A DNA stretch of 64,000 bases from Sipunculus nudus (taxonomy: Eukaryota > Annelida > Sipuncula > Golfingiida > Sipunculidae): positions 48,964,079 through 49,028,078 of the forward strand of contig CM049309.1 of assembly GCA_026874595.1 (NCBI GenBank), written 5' to 3'. Below, in pieces: positions 46,011-58,670 of this stretch. The position numbers were made by a program, and so were the translations under genes. Position 1 is the first letter of the stretch. The number at the start of each line of letters is the position of its first letter. A model generated the notes under the pieces. That model ran no database searches, was not told the DNA's origin, and saw nothing but the letters and a program-made list of their open reading frames with translations.

Positions 46011-48950
46011 ATGGAAACACCGAGGAAAGAATTGTATAATTAAGCCGGGTATCAGAAAGACCCGTCTTAGGGTCTCAGAGGGGTTCGGCGTATTTCTTCG
46101 GTGGCGGAACCCGCGTGAAAAGATAGTATCCACTAAACTTCATTTACAACTATGATATTCTAGGAGGAGGGTGGGCGTAGGAATTATTTTGTCGTTATTT
46201 TGTCCGGAGGATATTTTAACGGGGTCGTTATTTCAAGGAAGGTGGCTTTTATGGGGAAGGAGCGGAGTGTTCTGTCCGTGCTTATGTGCACTTTTTTACT
46301 CATATGTTTTTCAGGAAACTTGGACCATGCGATGTTCTGACCGTAAATCTAAAAATGGACCCTAGTAATTAAAAATTGCCGGGAAGACGTGGTTACTTCA
46401 GGGAAAAGGATTCCTTTAATGTATGTTTGCACCTTCGAAATTTGTTTGAAAAGTATAATAGTACCTCCTTTTCAGAACAAATTATCATGATAGGTATTCA
46501 AGTGTCCTATTTGCGTCATGATATTTGTAAATACGTCTTAAACTTCGAATGCATGTAAGCAATGCATTTAACAGGAATATCCAATAGTCATAGTCATTGA
46601 ATATATATTAAATATGTTTTCCTTTATTTTTACCAACATCTAATATACTTTTAATTTTTCTTCAATCACAGTTCAACAATAACTAGGTCATATGTCAGTG
46701 TGGCCCTACTGAACAGTGTTGGGTGAAGGACCTTGACCATGAATTTTCGGTCGATATTAACTAAAAGCAAGACGCTCCTAAACAGGACGGCCATAAATAA
46801 AGTATGTATGTTTCAAGGCAATTGCTGCAAAATTTTGGCCTGAAGACAAACAGACAGACAGACAGCTAGGGAGGACAGACAAACATTAAGGACAGTCGAA
46901 CTAAAGATGTAGAATCATGCACTTTACAAAGATTATCGGGATGAAACAAGTAAAACTGTCAAGCACTGTCATATTTTCAGTTGGCTCATGTAAAACTTAA
47001 ATTTATTATAACACAAATAAAATAATAAAAGATGGTTCAAACATAATATGGCTGAAATTAAGTAGACACGTGCGCCAACACATGCTCGTTTTATGACTTT
47101 AACAGTCTGCTTTGGGATTACTTCGTCAAAATGTAAGGTTCACCCATAAACTCTTGATGAGCTCCATTCACCTATTCCCCCCCCCCCCCCCTTGATAATA
47201 AAGCACTTAAATATTGAGTAGTGTAAATATTGACGTAACACGCTGAACTGAAAGGCATTTTTCAAGAACTCGAATCTTTCTTCTTGGAATCTTAGAAGGC
47301 CTGGTCCATTTCAGAGAGCGTCAGACTTTGTAGTTAGGTTGGTTTTGATATGCTGACCCTATGATATTTTGTACCTTACTGTTGTATACGGCGTACACGG
47401 ATGGCCTTTTAACCGTAGGCCTCGGTCGTCTAGCACCAGGCTTATTATCTCGTAGATTATTTAAATGATCTTCGTAGTACGTCAGGTCACACAGAGACGA
47501 CATCTGGAAACACTTTTAGCTCATTTAAGCTCAAGTAACGTTCCTCCAGGTCGAAGTTGAATTGTTTAACTACGGTTTACCGCCATCAAGGTTGGCCTTA
47601 ACAACAGGTTACAAAACCTTCAAAGTGACAACGCGCACGCTTGAGCCCATGATGTCTTTTTTGGGCTTACATAAAGACGCCGTAAATAACCCGGTGATGC
47701 TGTCATCCTGCAGCCAACAGGAGCTGTTGCTGTTTATAGAGGCTGTTGCCGCTGTGGGCAAGTTAAGAAGTAGGCTATACTTGATTCATAATGTTATTCC
47801 ATCCTTTCTTTGCAGGCCATATTCGCCCATCCTGAAAAATCGCTCATTGGCAGTACTTTCATTTTAACATAAACCCCATATGAAGAAATGATTTTTGTGC
47901 AAAAAAAGTAACAAATGATCAATGTTTATGTCCCACAAAATGTCTTCTCAAATTGGCAGATTCCCGGTAGAATTCAGACTTGCCTGCATGTAGTCTGGCT
48001 GTTGATAAAAAAGGTATTATATTTGTAGTTTGGAATGGTGCAACTGTGGCACTCGCCCCCCTGGAAGCTGCTGGGACCGCGACGTTTTAATTATACACGT
48101 AACATTTTTTCCAGAGAATAATAATTATGATGGCTCCTGTCACCTTTTTTTCTGTTAACTTATTTTATACGAGGCTTACGTATATAACAGTATATAAGTC
48201 ATATGCTGTTTTCCTGCGCATTGCCCCCTTCTCAGGTGATTCAGAAGAGGTATATATTCGGTATATTTTTCAATTTAAAGAACAGTTTATTCGGATTAAG
48301 AAATTTTTACCAGATTTGATTGAACTGGGTATATAGAAAATATTTGGTTTTTTTTCTCGTGGATACGTTATATACCAGACATACGATTAAGAATAAACAA
48401 GAAAGAATATCTCCTATTATCTTGTGCTTTAACAGCAGTATGTCTTGTTTCCCCAAGTCTTTTTTATATATTCTTATCTCTTCTCACAGTGTATTACCAA
48501 TAACTTAAACACATTTTTAATTTATACTTTGTATATCATTAGCGCAATGTGTGTGTTAAAACTCTCATAGAACTCTCTGCCAAGATATGACAGGTCAAAC
48601 CAAATATGTAAAACAACCGACCCCTCCGTCTCTTGGCTAAAGAAGCGTCACAAATAAAGTATGTCATGATGTTATACTTGAACCCTAAAATGACATTAAA
48701 TTTGATGAGATATAGACAAACATACATTCAAAGAGATACAATATATGCAAGTGTACTTATCCAGTGCAGATTCCTCCCATATAAACCAAAAGATCAGGGA
48801 ATGTCATTAATAATAATTAAAAAAAATCTAACATGATCGCGAAAGGAGGTTGAACTCTCTTATATGCATGGAAGTGCATGATTAATTGACTGCGTGCATT
48901 AATTTAAAATTTAAAGATGCAAAATTTTAATCTGTCGCGTGCGTAATCAG
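46011..48950. other. No recognisable gene; poly-C run
   Basis: Contains a short CAGA repeat near 46854 and a 15-base C run at 47177-47191. Open frames at 47321-47503 (minus) and 47562-47867 (plus) show no family. Confidence 0.45.
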
Positions 48951-48954
48951 TATT

Positions 48955-50205
48955 TAGCTCAGCTGACTGTAAGCCATCTGAGCTATAGCGATCACCCTTT
49001 GTCCGGCGTCCGTCCGTCCTTCCGTTAACAGGGCACAAATCGAAACCTTTAGAATTAGAAACGTTGAACTGTACATCCAGGGAGGTCCCAGGCAAATCTC
49101 TTTTGAAATTTGAAATTAGGTCATTAGGTCACCTTTTGGCATAAAACATGAATTTGAACACCCAGACAGTCACGCTGGGCACACATTGTATCCATTAAGG
49201 CCCAGAATCTTCAACGTATCATTCAAGGAGGTCCTGAGCAAATGTTCTAGGAAACACGAAATAAGGTCACCATATAGGAAAAAGATGTCATATATACATA
49301 ACACCAAGGAAGGTTTTTGACAAATCTCCTTGAAAACCTGAAATAAGGTCATGAGGTTCTTATTCGACGACCTATTGGCCGAAAATATGATTTTTAACAC
49401 CCAAACAATCAGATAGGGTACAAATTGTATCCATTAGGCCTAGAATATATTCTAACGTTACAATCTTGGAGGTCCTGGGCAAAAGTTCTTGCAAACATGA
49501 AAATAGGTCACTATGACCTATATTCTACGACCTATAGGAAAATTAGAACCTCCATTGACCCTTAAATTAGGTCAATGTGACATACGTCAAATACGCACGA
49601 ATCATAATGGTTGGACCTAGAACCTTCTAACTTAAAATTCAAGGAGGTCTTAGGCAAATCATCTTCAACATCGTGATGCACTATATTCTATGAGGTACGA
49701 GAGGAAAAACCTTATTTTGCGCACCCAGAAAGTCAGACTTGGCCATAATCTTAAATTGTGGATCCAGAAACGTGATTAAAATGTATCCTTGGAAACCAAA
49801 ATAAGGTCACTTTGAGTATATTCTGTGAACATGATTTTAGCATCCTATCAGTCAGATGGGCACAAATGATGCAGTTATACCTAGCAATTTCTTATTTAAT
49901 TAAGATCCAGGGATGGCTCCAGATAAGTTAGATTGACACAAATCGTAGGGGTTAGACATAGATTTAAGCATCCAGGAAGTTAATGGTAAAATCTTTTTGG
50001 AACCCCTTAATAAGGTCGCTGTGTCCTATTTTCCAAGGCCTATGGACTAAACGCCTGATTTCGAACACTCGAACTCCTTTTATTCATTGTTCAAGATTCC
50101 TTAACAAATATTTTACCAGATTATAACATTAATAATCAATACACCTGTATTAATCACCTGTATGTCATATTCAGCTGAGCGTCATGGCCCATGGGCCACT
50201 TGTTT
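48955..50205. repeat. Long mosaic repeat with degenerate internal units
   Basis: It is bounded by AGCTCAGCTGACTGTAAGCC at the left and CAGCTGAGCGTCATGGCCCA plus TGGGCCACTTGTTT at the right. Inside, GGGCACAAATTGTATCCATTAGGCC, GGAGGTCCTGGGCAAA and AAATAAGGTCAC recur irregularly (GGAGGTC near 49080, 49229, 49470 and 49645). The palindromic GGCCCATGGGCC sits near the right end. The CAGCTGAG motifs at the two ends are weakly inverted, suggesting a non-autonomous DNA element whose interior grew by duplication. Confidence 0.6.
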
Positions 50206-51396
50206 AAACATCCTTTATATGAGCCATCATAGTATCTTCTGCGCTTCATTTTATTTTCTCTGCCTGTCTACACACACGTTCATTCATGTATATATCTATA
50301 CATTCTTAATATAGAAAACAAACCTCCCCTAGGTGGCGAGGTAGTCTATTAGCAACTTTTTACTCAAAATTACTTAACTAACTGTTTTATTAATTGTTGT
50401 GGAGGGTTGGGGAAACATTTATGGAAAAACAAACACGAAATTATTAAGGTGTTATGGATAACCATTATATATTTTAAATTTAAAGGGCAATTTCTTTATC
50501 CCGACTGAGCGGCAGTCTATTCATGGTATTAGTGGCAGACATTTTCTATCATCTGACCTATATTTCTGTCGCAGTCACGAATTGGTTAATTTAATAATGT
50601 CACACACACATGTTAATTATACATCACCGGTGCTCCCCATGTGAATATTACTCTAAATCTACTTAACAAATCTAAGACTTTTGCAGAGGAATTGATCTAT
50701 TTAAGAGGAAGAAAGACATAAATAACTTCCAAATTATACAACGAATGTAGATAAAGTTTTTCACTTTAATATTAGTCATTGAAATATTAGGCATATAATA
50801 AACTTTATTATAATTGGTTTTAAAAAATGGCCTCTCTTCCAAATAATTTAAGTGCTACCCTGGGCTATAAAATGTTAATGCCATCAAAGTCCAAACTGGC
50901 TGTTAATGCTCAGGCTTCAAGAAGATTGCATGTTAATATCGGAACATTAAATTTAATGTTTCATTTCAGAGGTGTTCGTTCACCAAGCCATTTAAAATTT
51001 AATTACTGGAGTTTTGGCCTCTGCTAATTAACAGGACGGTTTATTATAGTCCAGGAACATGCGAACATGACATGGTGAGGTCTTTAATCAGAAACTAAGT
51101 GTAGAATTTCGTCATCAGCACGGCTTGATCAGAAGGCAAGTTATAGCATGCCAAAAGGGGATATAGGGAAATTTTTAAATATGCAAATGTAAAGAGGACA
51201 TTCTTAGGCACCTGTTACATAATATGAGGATTTTCTCTTCCTTAACAACTATTCTCTTCTTAGATATTTTCGCGAATGCAACTGGGGGGGGGGGGGGGTT
51301 CCTCGGTGTCATGAACTAGCCGAGACTCCATCTTTCGTGATATAAATATTTGGATTCTATCTTATATAATAAAGAGTAAATCACAAAGCTGTTCAT
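50206..51396. other. AT-rich DNA; poly-G run
   Basis: A 15-base G run at 51284-51298. No gene recognised. Confidence 0.45.
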
Positions 51397-51960
51397 TAAA
51401 GGGGCATAATCAGGAGCAATATTATACCTATTCTTTCACAGTATCAGTTCAGTTTTGCGTCAGACAAAAGTTAATTAGCAAAGCCACCCAACCACACAGT
51501 CCCAGTACCTTGTATACGGCTGATTATCACCTTGTTATGGGTCTGCGTGTTGGTAAACACAGTCCACGTGTGTCTGTTTACCATAACAAGGCCGTGTGAC
51601 CAGAGGTCCGATTGTGAGCCTTAACAGGCGGTGTTTCAGCCAGCGGAAACTTGTATTACATTTTTGGGGTTAAGTCAGTCAGGGCATCTCCTGATTGACG
51701 TGTTGTGGCCAGGCGATGCACGCGCTGCGTTTATGTTGACACTTTTGACCGCGCCCGGTCAACTGTTTTTAATACTCGTTTACAGGAGTATGGAAACGGT
51801 TTCAGGGCAATATTTTGGCAACTACAAATTTATTTTAAAGAGAAGAATCTATTTTTTTATGTTAACTCAACATGCTTTTATAGGTGATTGGGCACCTTTA
51901 ATATCCTCAACTTCTGAATTGGAAAGTAATGAACAGTTGATAATTTAATAATATAATTGT
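51397..51960 (-). pseudogene. L1/Tx1-like LINE copy 2, internally deleted
   Basis: On the minus strand, 51960-51800 matches the beginning of the other LINE copy (shared AAAGCATGTTGA(A/G)TTAACA and CTCTTTAAAAT), while 51690-51397 matches its end (AAAAATGTAATACA, CTGCGTGTTGGTAA, TATCAGTTCAGTTTTGC, AATATTGCTCCTGATTATG). The reverse transcriptase core between them, about 1.7 kb in the other copy, is missing here. This copy carries the uninterrupted version of the site where the other copy has the 9-bp-TSD insertion. The plus-strand open frame 51631-51948 is a shadow of this relic. Confidence 0.7.
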
Positions 51961-53485
51961 TAGGGAATAAAAAATGAAAAATGAAAATTCATTAGAGAAT
52001 AAATGGGAAAAAATAGATATAATGAGATATGGTTCAACTCAACGGAGGGGGGGGGGGGGCGCCGCGCTCCCCTCTGAATCCGCCACAGGCATTTGTAGCT
52101 TTTTCGAGAATTTTGGTGAACATCTTGATGGTGCTCGGCGTTTAATATATATAATAATTATATATAATTTTATGTTGTTTTGCCTGGAACAAGGTAAATG
52201 GACTTTAGTTTTATAAATGATATATGTAAAGATAGTGAAGGACAACGTCACATAGGAAAAGTTAATCGCCTTTTATTTACAAAGTGTTGAAGCTCAATAT
52301 GAGTCGTTGTGCCAACACACTATAATGTTTATTGTATTACTAGCATTATTCAATTTACTTTCTTTACACTGTATTACGTATATATATTTTATACGAGTTC
52401 AAATGAACATATATCATTTGCTGGACGTGTGTGTAAGTTATTCTGTGAGCAATGTCATTTTTATCATGGATCATTCATGTAGATATATTTTAGTTTACAT
52501 TTGGGTATATTTTCATCTTTTTTACGGTAACTTTATCGTCTATAAAATAACAGGCTTCGTTATATCAGAAGTTGACTTGTCATCCAAGACGGGATAATCT
52601 CGACTGGAAAACCCCTATTAGCTGTAACCTGGATATTAAATCTTCAATTAGAAAGCGGCTTAATATTATTAATTTATAGCAGGAGATCAGATGGTAAGCT
52701 ATACAGAAGCAAAACCGAGAAATAATACAACTGGCATGGGATAAACCGACCTCATATATTCATTTAACATGCTCCGTACTTGGCATAATATGGCCGCATA
52801 AAAAAGCTCAATCCCTGAAGGAAATTAGATTTATTGTACAAATTAATGTCAGAGAAAAAAGTAGAAATATAGCTTAATAAAAATATATTGCGAGATTAAG
52901 CAAGATTGTTGTTCTCTGTAGTAATAATGGCTTCGAATAATACGTGATTCCTAGAATCAGGAAAACTGGCAGAAGGACAAAGATTGTTTACTGACGTAAA
53001 GTTTAAAGGTTTATTGCCAATTACATCTAATATTTAGATCTCTGCTTATAGTAGCATACATATGTGATTAATTTAAAATAACCATAAGAAAAAATAATAT
53101 ATGAAGTATTGATGCACTTTAGCCATGCAGTATTAATTGACTAAAATCATACAAAAATACTGCCGGTTTTTAATTAACTAATTTTATCTAGTGCAAAGGA
53201 ATCACCCGTTTCTTAATATGCAAGTTTCCCTGGCGAGACCAGAAGACACGTTTTGACTGCTCAGTAAAAATTAAACGGTATATTTGTGGGGGTGATTTTG
53301 TTTGTATGTATATGTATGTATGTTTGTATGTATCCATCAGTCATTCCTCTAACATTTGTATCTGTCAAACTCTATCGATCTATATCAGTAATTTACATAA
53401 TGTATTTATCAATCCATCTATCAATTTTTCGATCTATCTATCTATCTCTCTATTTAATCTGATCTAATCGAATCGATCTGTCTAT
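51961..53485. other. AT-rich DNA; poly-G run
   Basis: A 13-base G run joins GCGCCGCGC at 52047-52065; the GC-rich patch that follows (to 52110) resembles the end of a mobile element, but there is no second copy here. CTAT-type simple repeats lead into the next microsatellite. Confidence 0.4.
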
Positions 53486-53489
53486 CTTT

Positions 53490-53491
<2 letters not shown>

Positions 53492-53532
<41 letters not shown>
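53492..53532. repeat. (TA)n microsatellite
   Basis: About 41 bp of TA preceded by a degenerate ATCTATC tract (53415-53490), a context also seen at 36.94 kb. Confidence 0.95.
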
Positions 53533-53534
<2 letters not shown>

Positions 53535-54674
53535 CTTGCATATTCTAGCCTGAGTTTTTCTAATCTATTAGCCAAAATATTATACGATCCGTAAAACAGA
53601 ACTTAAGTACATGTGTATGCCATAAATGTGTGTGGTTTATTTCGAAGTAACGTAGTGTTTATATAAAGTATTCCACAATTCCGAGCAGACAGGTCATCCA
53701 CAGGCCTACAACTAGAGGCCTTATACTTCTTACTGATCCACTATATGGATCATACTTTGTAAATCCCTCAAAAATCATATCTTTCCAAAACGGAATATTC
53801 CACTCTGTGTATCGTAAAAATGTACATCCCATTTTGACCAGAATGTATGTATAAATGAGACGTTGACACATATATGCTGTTTATATGTTGTGTTGAATAT
53901 GAATTCATGGATCTGTGGACCAACTGGTCTTTCACTTGGATGCATCGGTTTTTGTCCTAGTATAAAAAAGGGAGGAAAAAATCCTGTCTAAAGCCTCCTG
54001 CCAAGAATCAGGAACGGATAAAGAGAGATTTATATGTTTGTTATTTTGAGTTCTCGTCGTTCCAACGTTATCTTCAGCCGTATTGTATTGAAATGGTGAG
54101 CGCTATCGGCAGCCCTTCTTCAGTTTGTCTACCAAATCAGCCTGTTTTCAGACTATATCAACGGCCCGCTTATTGTGGTTTCTATAAGTTCTTGTGCTAG
54201 TTTTATATGAACGACCGGCCCAGACGCAGTGGGATACCTTATGGCAAGTGTTAACAGAGAGTAATGCAGTGTGACAACTAGACTCGACTCAGATATATAA
54301 CTGTGCTTTAAGACCGGAACTTCGGGGGCCCATACAGTATTCGGAAAGGTCAGAGCCTTCATTTTTCGATTAAATTGAAGCAGCGTAAACCCAGCGTGGC
54401 TTATGTAGTCTCAGGCCCTAGTCTATAGAGCCCTTTTTCTTCTACAAACTGTCCCCGCCATACTATAACTGATTCAGGCTTCATTGTATAAAGAATATTT
54501 GCACTGTAAAATCTCATCGTGCCGAATTTGCTGCAGCCCAAGGGCCCTTTTGTTTCATATGATGTTATTTTTTTATGCGGTTTTTATGCTGCACAACTTC
54601 TAACTTGTCATGAGGTGAACATTTTTACCACCGGTGCCATTTACTCGCCTCCTTCACACACGCGCATACACACC

Positions 54675-54679
<5 letters not shown>

Positions 54680-54722
<43 letters not shown>

Positions 54723-54786
54723 TAATATATAAGTATATATATAAGTATTTATAAATATATATATATATATATATTTTATATATATA

Positions 54787-54819
<33 letters not shown>

Positions 54820-54849
54820 ACTATATATATCATATATTGGTATTTATAA

Positions 54850-54885
<36 letters not shown>
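54680..54885. repeat. Microsatellite cluster (CT)n, (TA)n, (CTGT)n(CT)n, (TA)n
   Basis: (CT) at 54680-54719, TA-rich 54724-54786, CTGTCTGTCTGT then (CT) to 54819, and TA-rich to 54885. Confidence 0.95.
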
Positions 54886-54887
<2 letters not shown>

Positions 54888-54904
54888 TTATATGTATTTG
54901 AATA

Positions 54905-56045
54905 TAAGATCCCTGCGCGGATTGAATTTTTCATGATTTTACGGTGCGGATGCGGGTTGAAAACTAGAATTTGCAGGAATATAGATGATTTCTTTGTGCG
55001 AAAAAAATACCGCAATAGTTAAAATGAGTAGATAATTACATTAACTAAAATTTAATGCAGAGGTTTGTTCATGTTCCTTCGATTGTTCTCTTTTTTTAAA
55101 TACATTATTTTATACAAACGTAGTGCATTTGTGACTCTTAATTCTCTGCATCTTTACACATTTTTTAGTAATCTTTGCAGTGACTAGCTGGTCGTGACAT
55201 TGTACAGAGGTACCTGGCCGTAGTGTTGCAGATTAAGACCCTTGGGCACTGTAGGCTTATACTTGCGGCCAGTCTCACATCTCACATATTACGTAACATA
55301 TGGCTGGGAGTAGAGCACCAGCATGATTACCCGTTAGCTTATAATAGCCAATGCATTGGCTGCATCTGGCTCTGTCAACAGCTGGATAAAGCTTCCGCTT
55401 CCTCTCAACTCCTGAGGTATCTTCCTCATGGTTGGACCAAAGACCATTGACTGGTTTAGAACTTGGGCAAAGCAGAATGCTATGAAGAAGCCACGGTCCA
55501 TTTATATATATATATATATATATCTGTGTATAATACCTGTACACAGAGCCAGACACCTTCTGTAGTTCCATACCCTTCCCCCTTTCTACTAAGTAGCTGA
55601 TAATCACTGACTAGGGTTAACCTTGCGACCCTATCTTTGTAAAATATGAGGTAAGAAATGTGATGACCCAGTAGTGTCCTCCATCTATTACATGTAGCTC
55701 TGTGTACACACATTTAATAGAACGTCATACTATCAGCAAAACATGGCAATGCCTTACTCTAATAAAATATTGTCAATGTATGAGAAAACTTTTTAAATTT
55801 TAAAAAGATTTTATTTTCGTTTTCACTTATGTTTATTTGCGGGTTGAATGCGGGATGAATTTTGGTAAAAATGCTTGGTGGGGCGGGTGAGTGGTGAAAG
55901 CTAAATGTAAAGGGCAGTTGCTCGCCGTTTTTTTTTTTTTTTTTTTTCTTCTTTTTCCTTAGGTGCGTTGCGGTGCGGGGCAGGTTTTTACATTGGCGGT
56001 GAGGGAGTGTTTTCCTGATGCGGGGCGGGACGGTTGCGGTACCTC
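54905..56045. repeat. G-rich TGCGGGTTGAA-type repeat pair, possible hAT-like element
   Basis: ACGGTGCGGATGCGGGTTGAA near 54940 and GCGGGTTGAATGCGGGATGAA near 55840 share a motif in the same orientation; more GGTGCGGGGC motifs follow to 56040 around a 20-base T run (55928-55947). About 850 bp of ordinary DNA lies between. G-rich subterminal clusters of this kind flank some hAT elements, but I could not define inverted ends or a target duplication. Confidence 0.35.
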
Positions 56046-56171
56046 CTTCACTAAGAGACCGTGTATATAGTTCTATCTTTGTCCGTCATTTTGTCACTCC
56101 CGAGATGCAACAGTTTTTGTCGTGCAATACTTGCAAATAGCAAATGTTGACTTTGGTTGTCAGTTTCCTTT

Positions 56172-56615
56172 CCGGCTGACCAACTTTTCACGGTTTTCTC
56201 GTATCGTCCCGGCTGACCAACTTTTCACGGTTTTCTCGTATCGTCCCGGCTGACCAACTTTTCACGGTTTTCTCGTATCGTCCCGGCTGACCAACTTTTC
56301 ACGGTTTTCTCGTATCGTCCCGGCTGACCAACTTTTCACGGTTTTCTCGTATCGTCCCGGCTGACCAACTTTTCACGGTTTTCTCGTATCGTCCCGGCTG
56401 ACCAACTTTTCACGGTTTTCTCGTATCGTCCCGGCTGACCAACTTTTCACGGTTTTCTCGTATCGTCCCGGCTGACCAACTTTTCACGGTTTTCTCGTAT
56501 CGTCCCGGCTGACCAACTTTTCACGGTTTTCTCGTATCGTCCCGGCTGACCAACTTTTCACGGTTTTCTCGTATCGTCTCGGCTGACCAACTTTTGACGG
56601 TATTCTTATTTCGCC
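56172..56615. repeat. Homogeneous 37-bp minisatellite, 11 identical units plus 1 diverged
   Basis: The unit starts CCGGCTGACCAACTTTTCAC and contains GGTTTTCTCGTATCGTC. Copies begin every 37 bp from 56172 to 56542 and appear identical; a twelfth at 56579 has several changes. The reverse strand has open frames reading the unit in all three phases, each soon closed by a stop. Confidence 0.95.
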
Positions 56616-58350
56616 AAGGTAGACCTTCTTCCTTAAAATTCGTGAAAAATGCATTTTTACATCCATATTCATTGCTGTGTCTGTAAATATTGCCCTGTTT
56701 TGCAGGTGTTTATGGATTATGATGTTCACGTTTTGTTCAAGTTTACCCACAAAGACAATATGAAGGCATATGAACTTTTAAATTTCATAAAAAAAAAGAA
56801 TTTCTAAAATTTAATGAAAAATACGGACTTATCATGCTCCGCTACATTTATACTCCAGCACTTTAAAAGTATTTTTAATTTGGTTGCCGGGAAGAAACAA
56901 TTAATATAAACATTTATTTTGTTGTTGTTTCCAAATATAAAGTTTAATTCAATATTTTATCCATGTGAATTTCAGGAATTACTTTCGCTTACAGGAAAAA
57001 CAAAAAGAAAACGGTGAATATCTTTAAGAAAATGTGTATCATTGTAAATTTGTCCAAAATCTGTATCATTTCCGAAAATAATTAAGTTAGGCCAATAATA
57101 TATGTAACCTTCTATTTAATTGTATATATAGGCTCTAACATGTATGGTTTACAATAACACTAAATAAACCACGGTGGCCCATAAAATATTTTATTCCTAA
57201 ACAAATATGGATATTGAAGAAATGAACGGATGTAAAACTAATTTCCAGAGCTAGTTGATTGGCTTACTATTTTACAATCGCCAGCGGTGAGAGTATAAAT
57301 AAAGATATACTCCCCCGAGAACCGACGCTTACGAGACATCCTGTATAGTTTATTAGCATTCTCTTTATGCATTATAACGTAATGAGTGGTCAAGAATAAC
57401 GACATAGTTTACAGGTAATAGCTGGTCTCAAAATGATCCTGTCAACGACAATCTTTTTTATAATCGTGTTTTCTGAATAAACCCGTGCCTGGGAAATTAT
57501 ATGAATCATGTTAACACACTTTTGTATCAACCAATAACACTTTTTCACAGCTTGTTGATAAAACAAGCTCTGAGGCACGAATAAATCTATTTGTCCTGGC
57601 TTTATCCTGAAACAGACAAAGTCTTGTCTCAAAATATTTATTTTGGTTCTCACCAGACCTTCTGGCCTTAATATAGTGATAAATGTATCGTTTTCTTATA
57701 AAAAAAAGGAATTGCTCATGTTCAGAAATTCCGTGCCAGGTATACATTTTATTTTCGTTTGTTATAGTCAATTATAATAAACGAAAAACTGCTTCTATCC
57801 TTGCAGGATTGGCGGTAATGTATGACCTTACGTTTTGGCGCTATTGGCTATATTTGTCGTACTATCCAATACTGATATATGTATCTTTGATACATGATGC
57901 ATTGAGCCAAAGCATTATTTACTCTACATACTTGACAGGATATCCTATCAACTTTTGATAAATAACGAATTGATATTCTTATTTTGAAAACTAATAAGGA
58001 AATATGTATTTTCAATTATCGATCACAAGAAGGAGAGATCAACTAAATACGAAGCGCCGGACGTTTAACTGTTTTTCATTGAGAACGATAAAAGAGAACG
58101 TGTATATTTTAATCTTTATAGGGAGAGGTTATTAATACAAAGCACTACATTTCGCCCTCAGCAACATGTGCTCGACGTAATAACCTGCGAAGTAAGTTGA
58201 CAGTAATCGGAAGTGGTAGGATGACAATGTAATTACATACAGTTAGTGATCTAGTCGGTCATCTAGACTGAAAACAATAATCTCGAATTACTGAATCAGG
58301 CATGCATCATCAAGTGCAAAAAAATTTTGCAGGCAATGTAGTAAAGAATT
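56616..58350. other. AT-rich DNA with no recognisable feature
   Basis: Open frames of up to 91 codons show no family motif. Nothing to support. Confidence 0.5.
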
Positions 58351-58353
58351 TTT

Positions 58354-58381
58354 AAGCCTCCCCCGTAAGAAGGGGAGGCTT
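58354..58381. repeat. Perfect 10-bp hairpin AAGCCTCCCC
   Basis: AAGCCTCCCC (58354-58363) pairs with GGGGAGGCTT (58372-58381) over an 8-base loop. On the plus strand it is followed by TT only, and in this eukaryotic setting I do not call it a terminator. Confidence 0.8.
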
Positions 58382-58470
58382 TTAGGGGTTGATGAGAATG
58401 TTTCTATATTTATATTTGAGTAAAATTAATTTGGGTCGGCTAACTTAGGTCCCCCGAATGCATCATCGAA

Positions 58471-58670
58471 TTTTTTTTTTTTTTTCGTTTTTTTTTTTTT
58501 TTTTATTTTCATTATGCCATTTTCAGCGTTATACTAGAACTCGAATACGTCTGATTTAAAAAAGGTGACATTTGTCTACAATATTGGACGAAAGTCACAG
58601 ACGTGCACCTTATTTCCATAGCCGATTTCCCATTATCGCCCAGCTGGGTCCCGGGGGGGGGGGGGGGTGA
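58471..58670. repeat. Homopolymer cluster: two poly-T runs and a poly-G run
   Basis: 15 T (58471-58485), CG, 17 T (58488-58504), and later 15 G (58653-58667) followed by TGAGGGGGTGGCGGGG. Simple tracts with no defined role. Confidence 0.9.

Noticed and set aside
51631-51948. 105-codon plus-strand open frame
   Set aside because: Lies antisense to the second LINE copy, whose homology is on the minus strand.
56484-56750. 88-codon minus-strand frame covering the 37-bp array
   Set aside because: The repetitive half is just the minisatellite read in three phases; 37 is not a multiple of 3 and the next period closes with a stop.
58354-58381. Rho-independent terminator
   Set aside because: GC hairpin without a proper T tract, in an animal genome; kept only as a hairpin.
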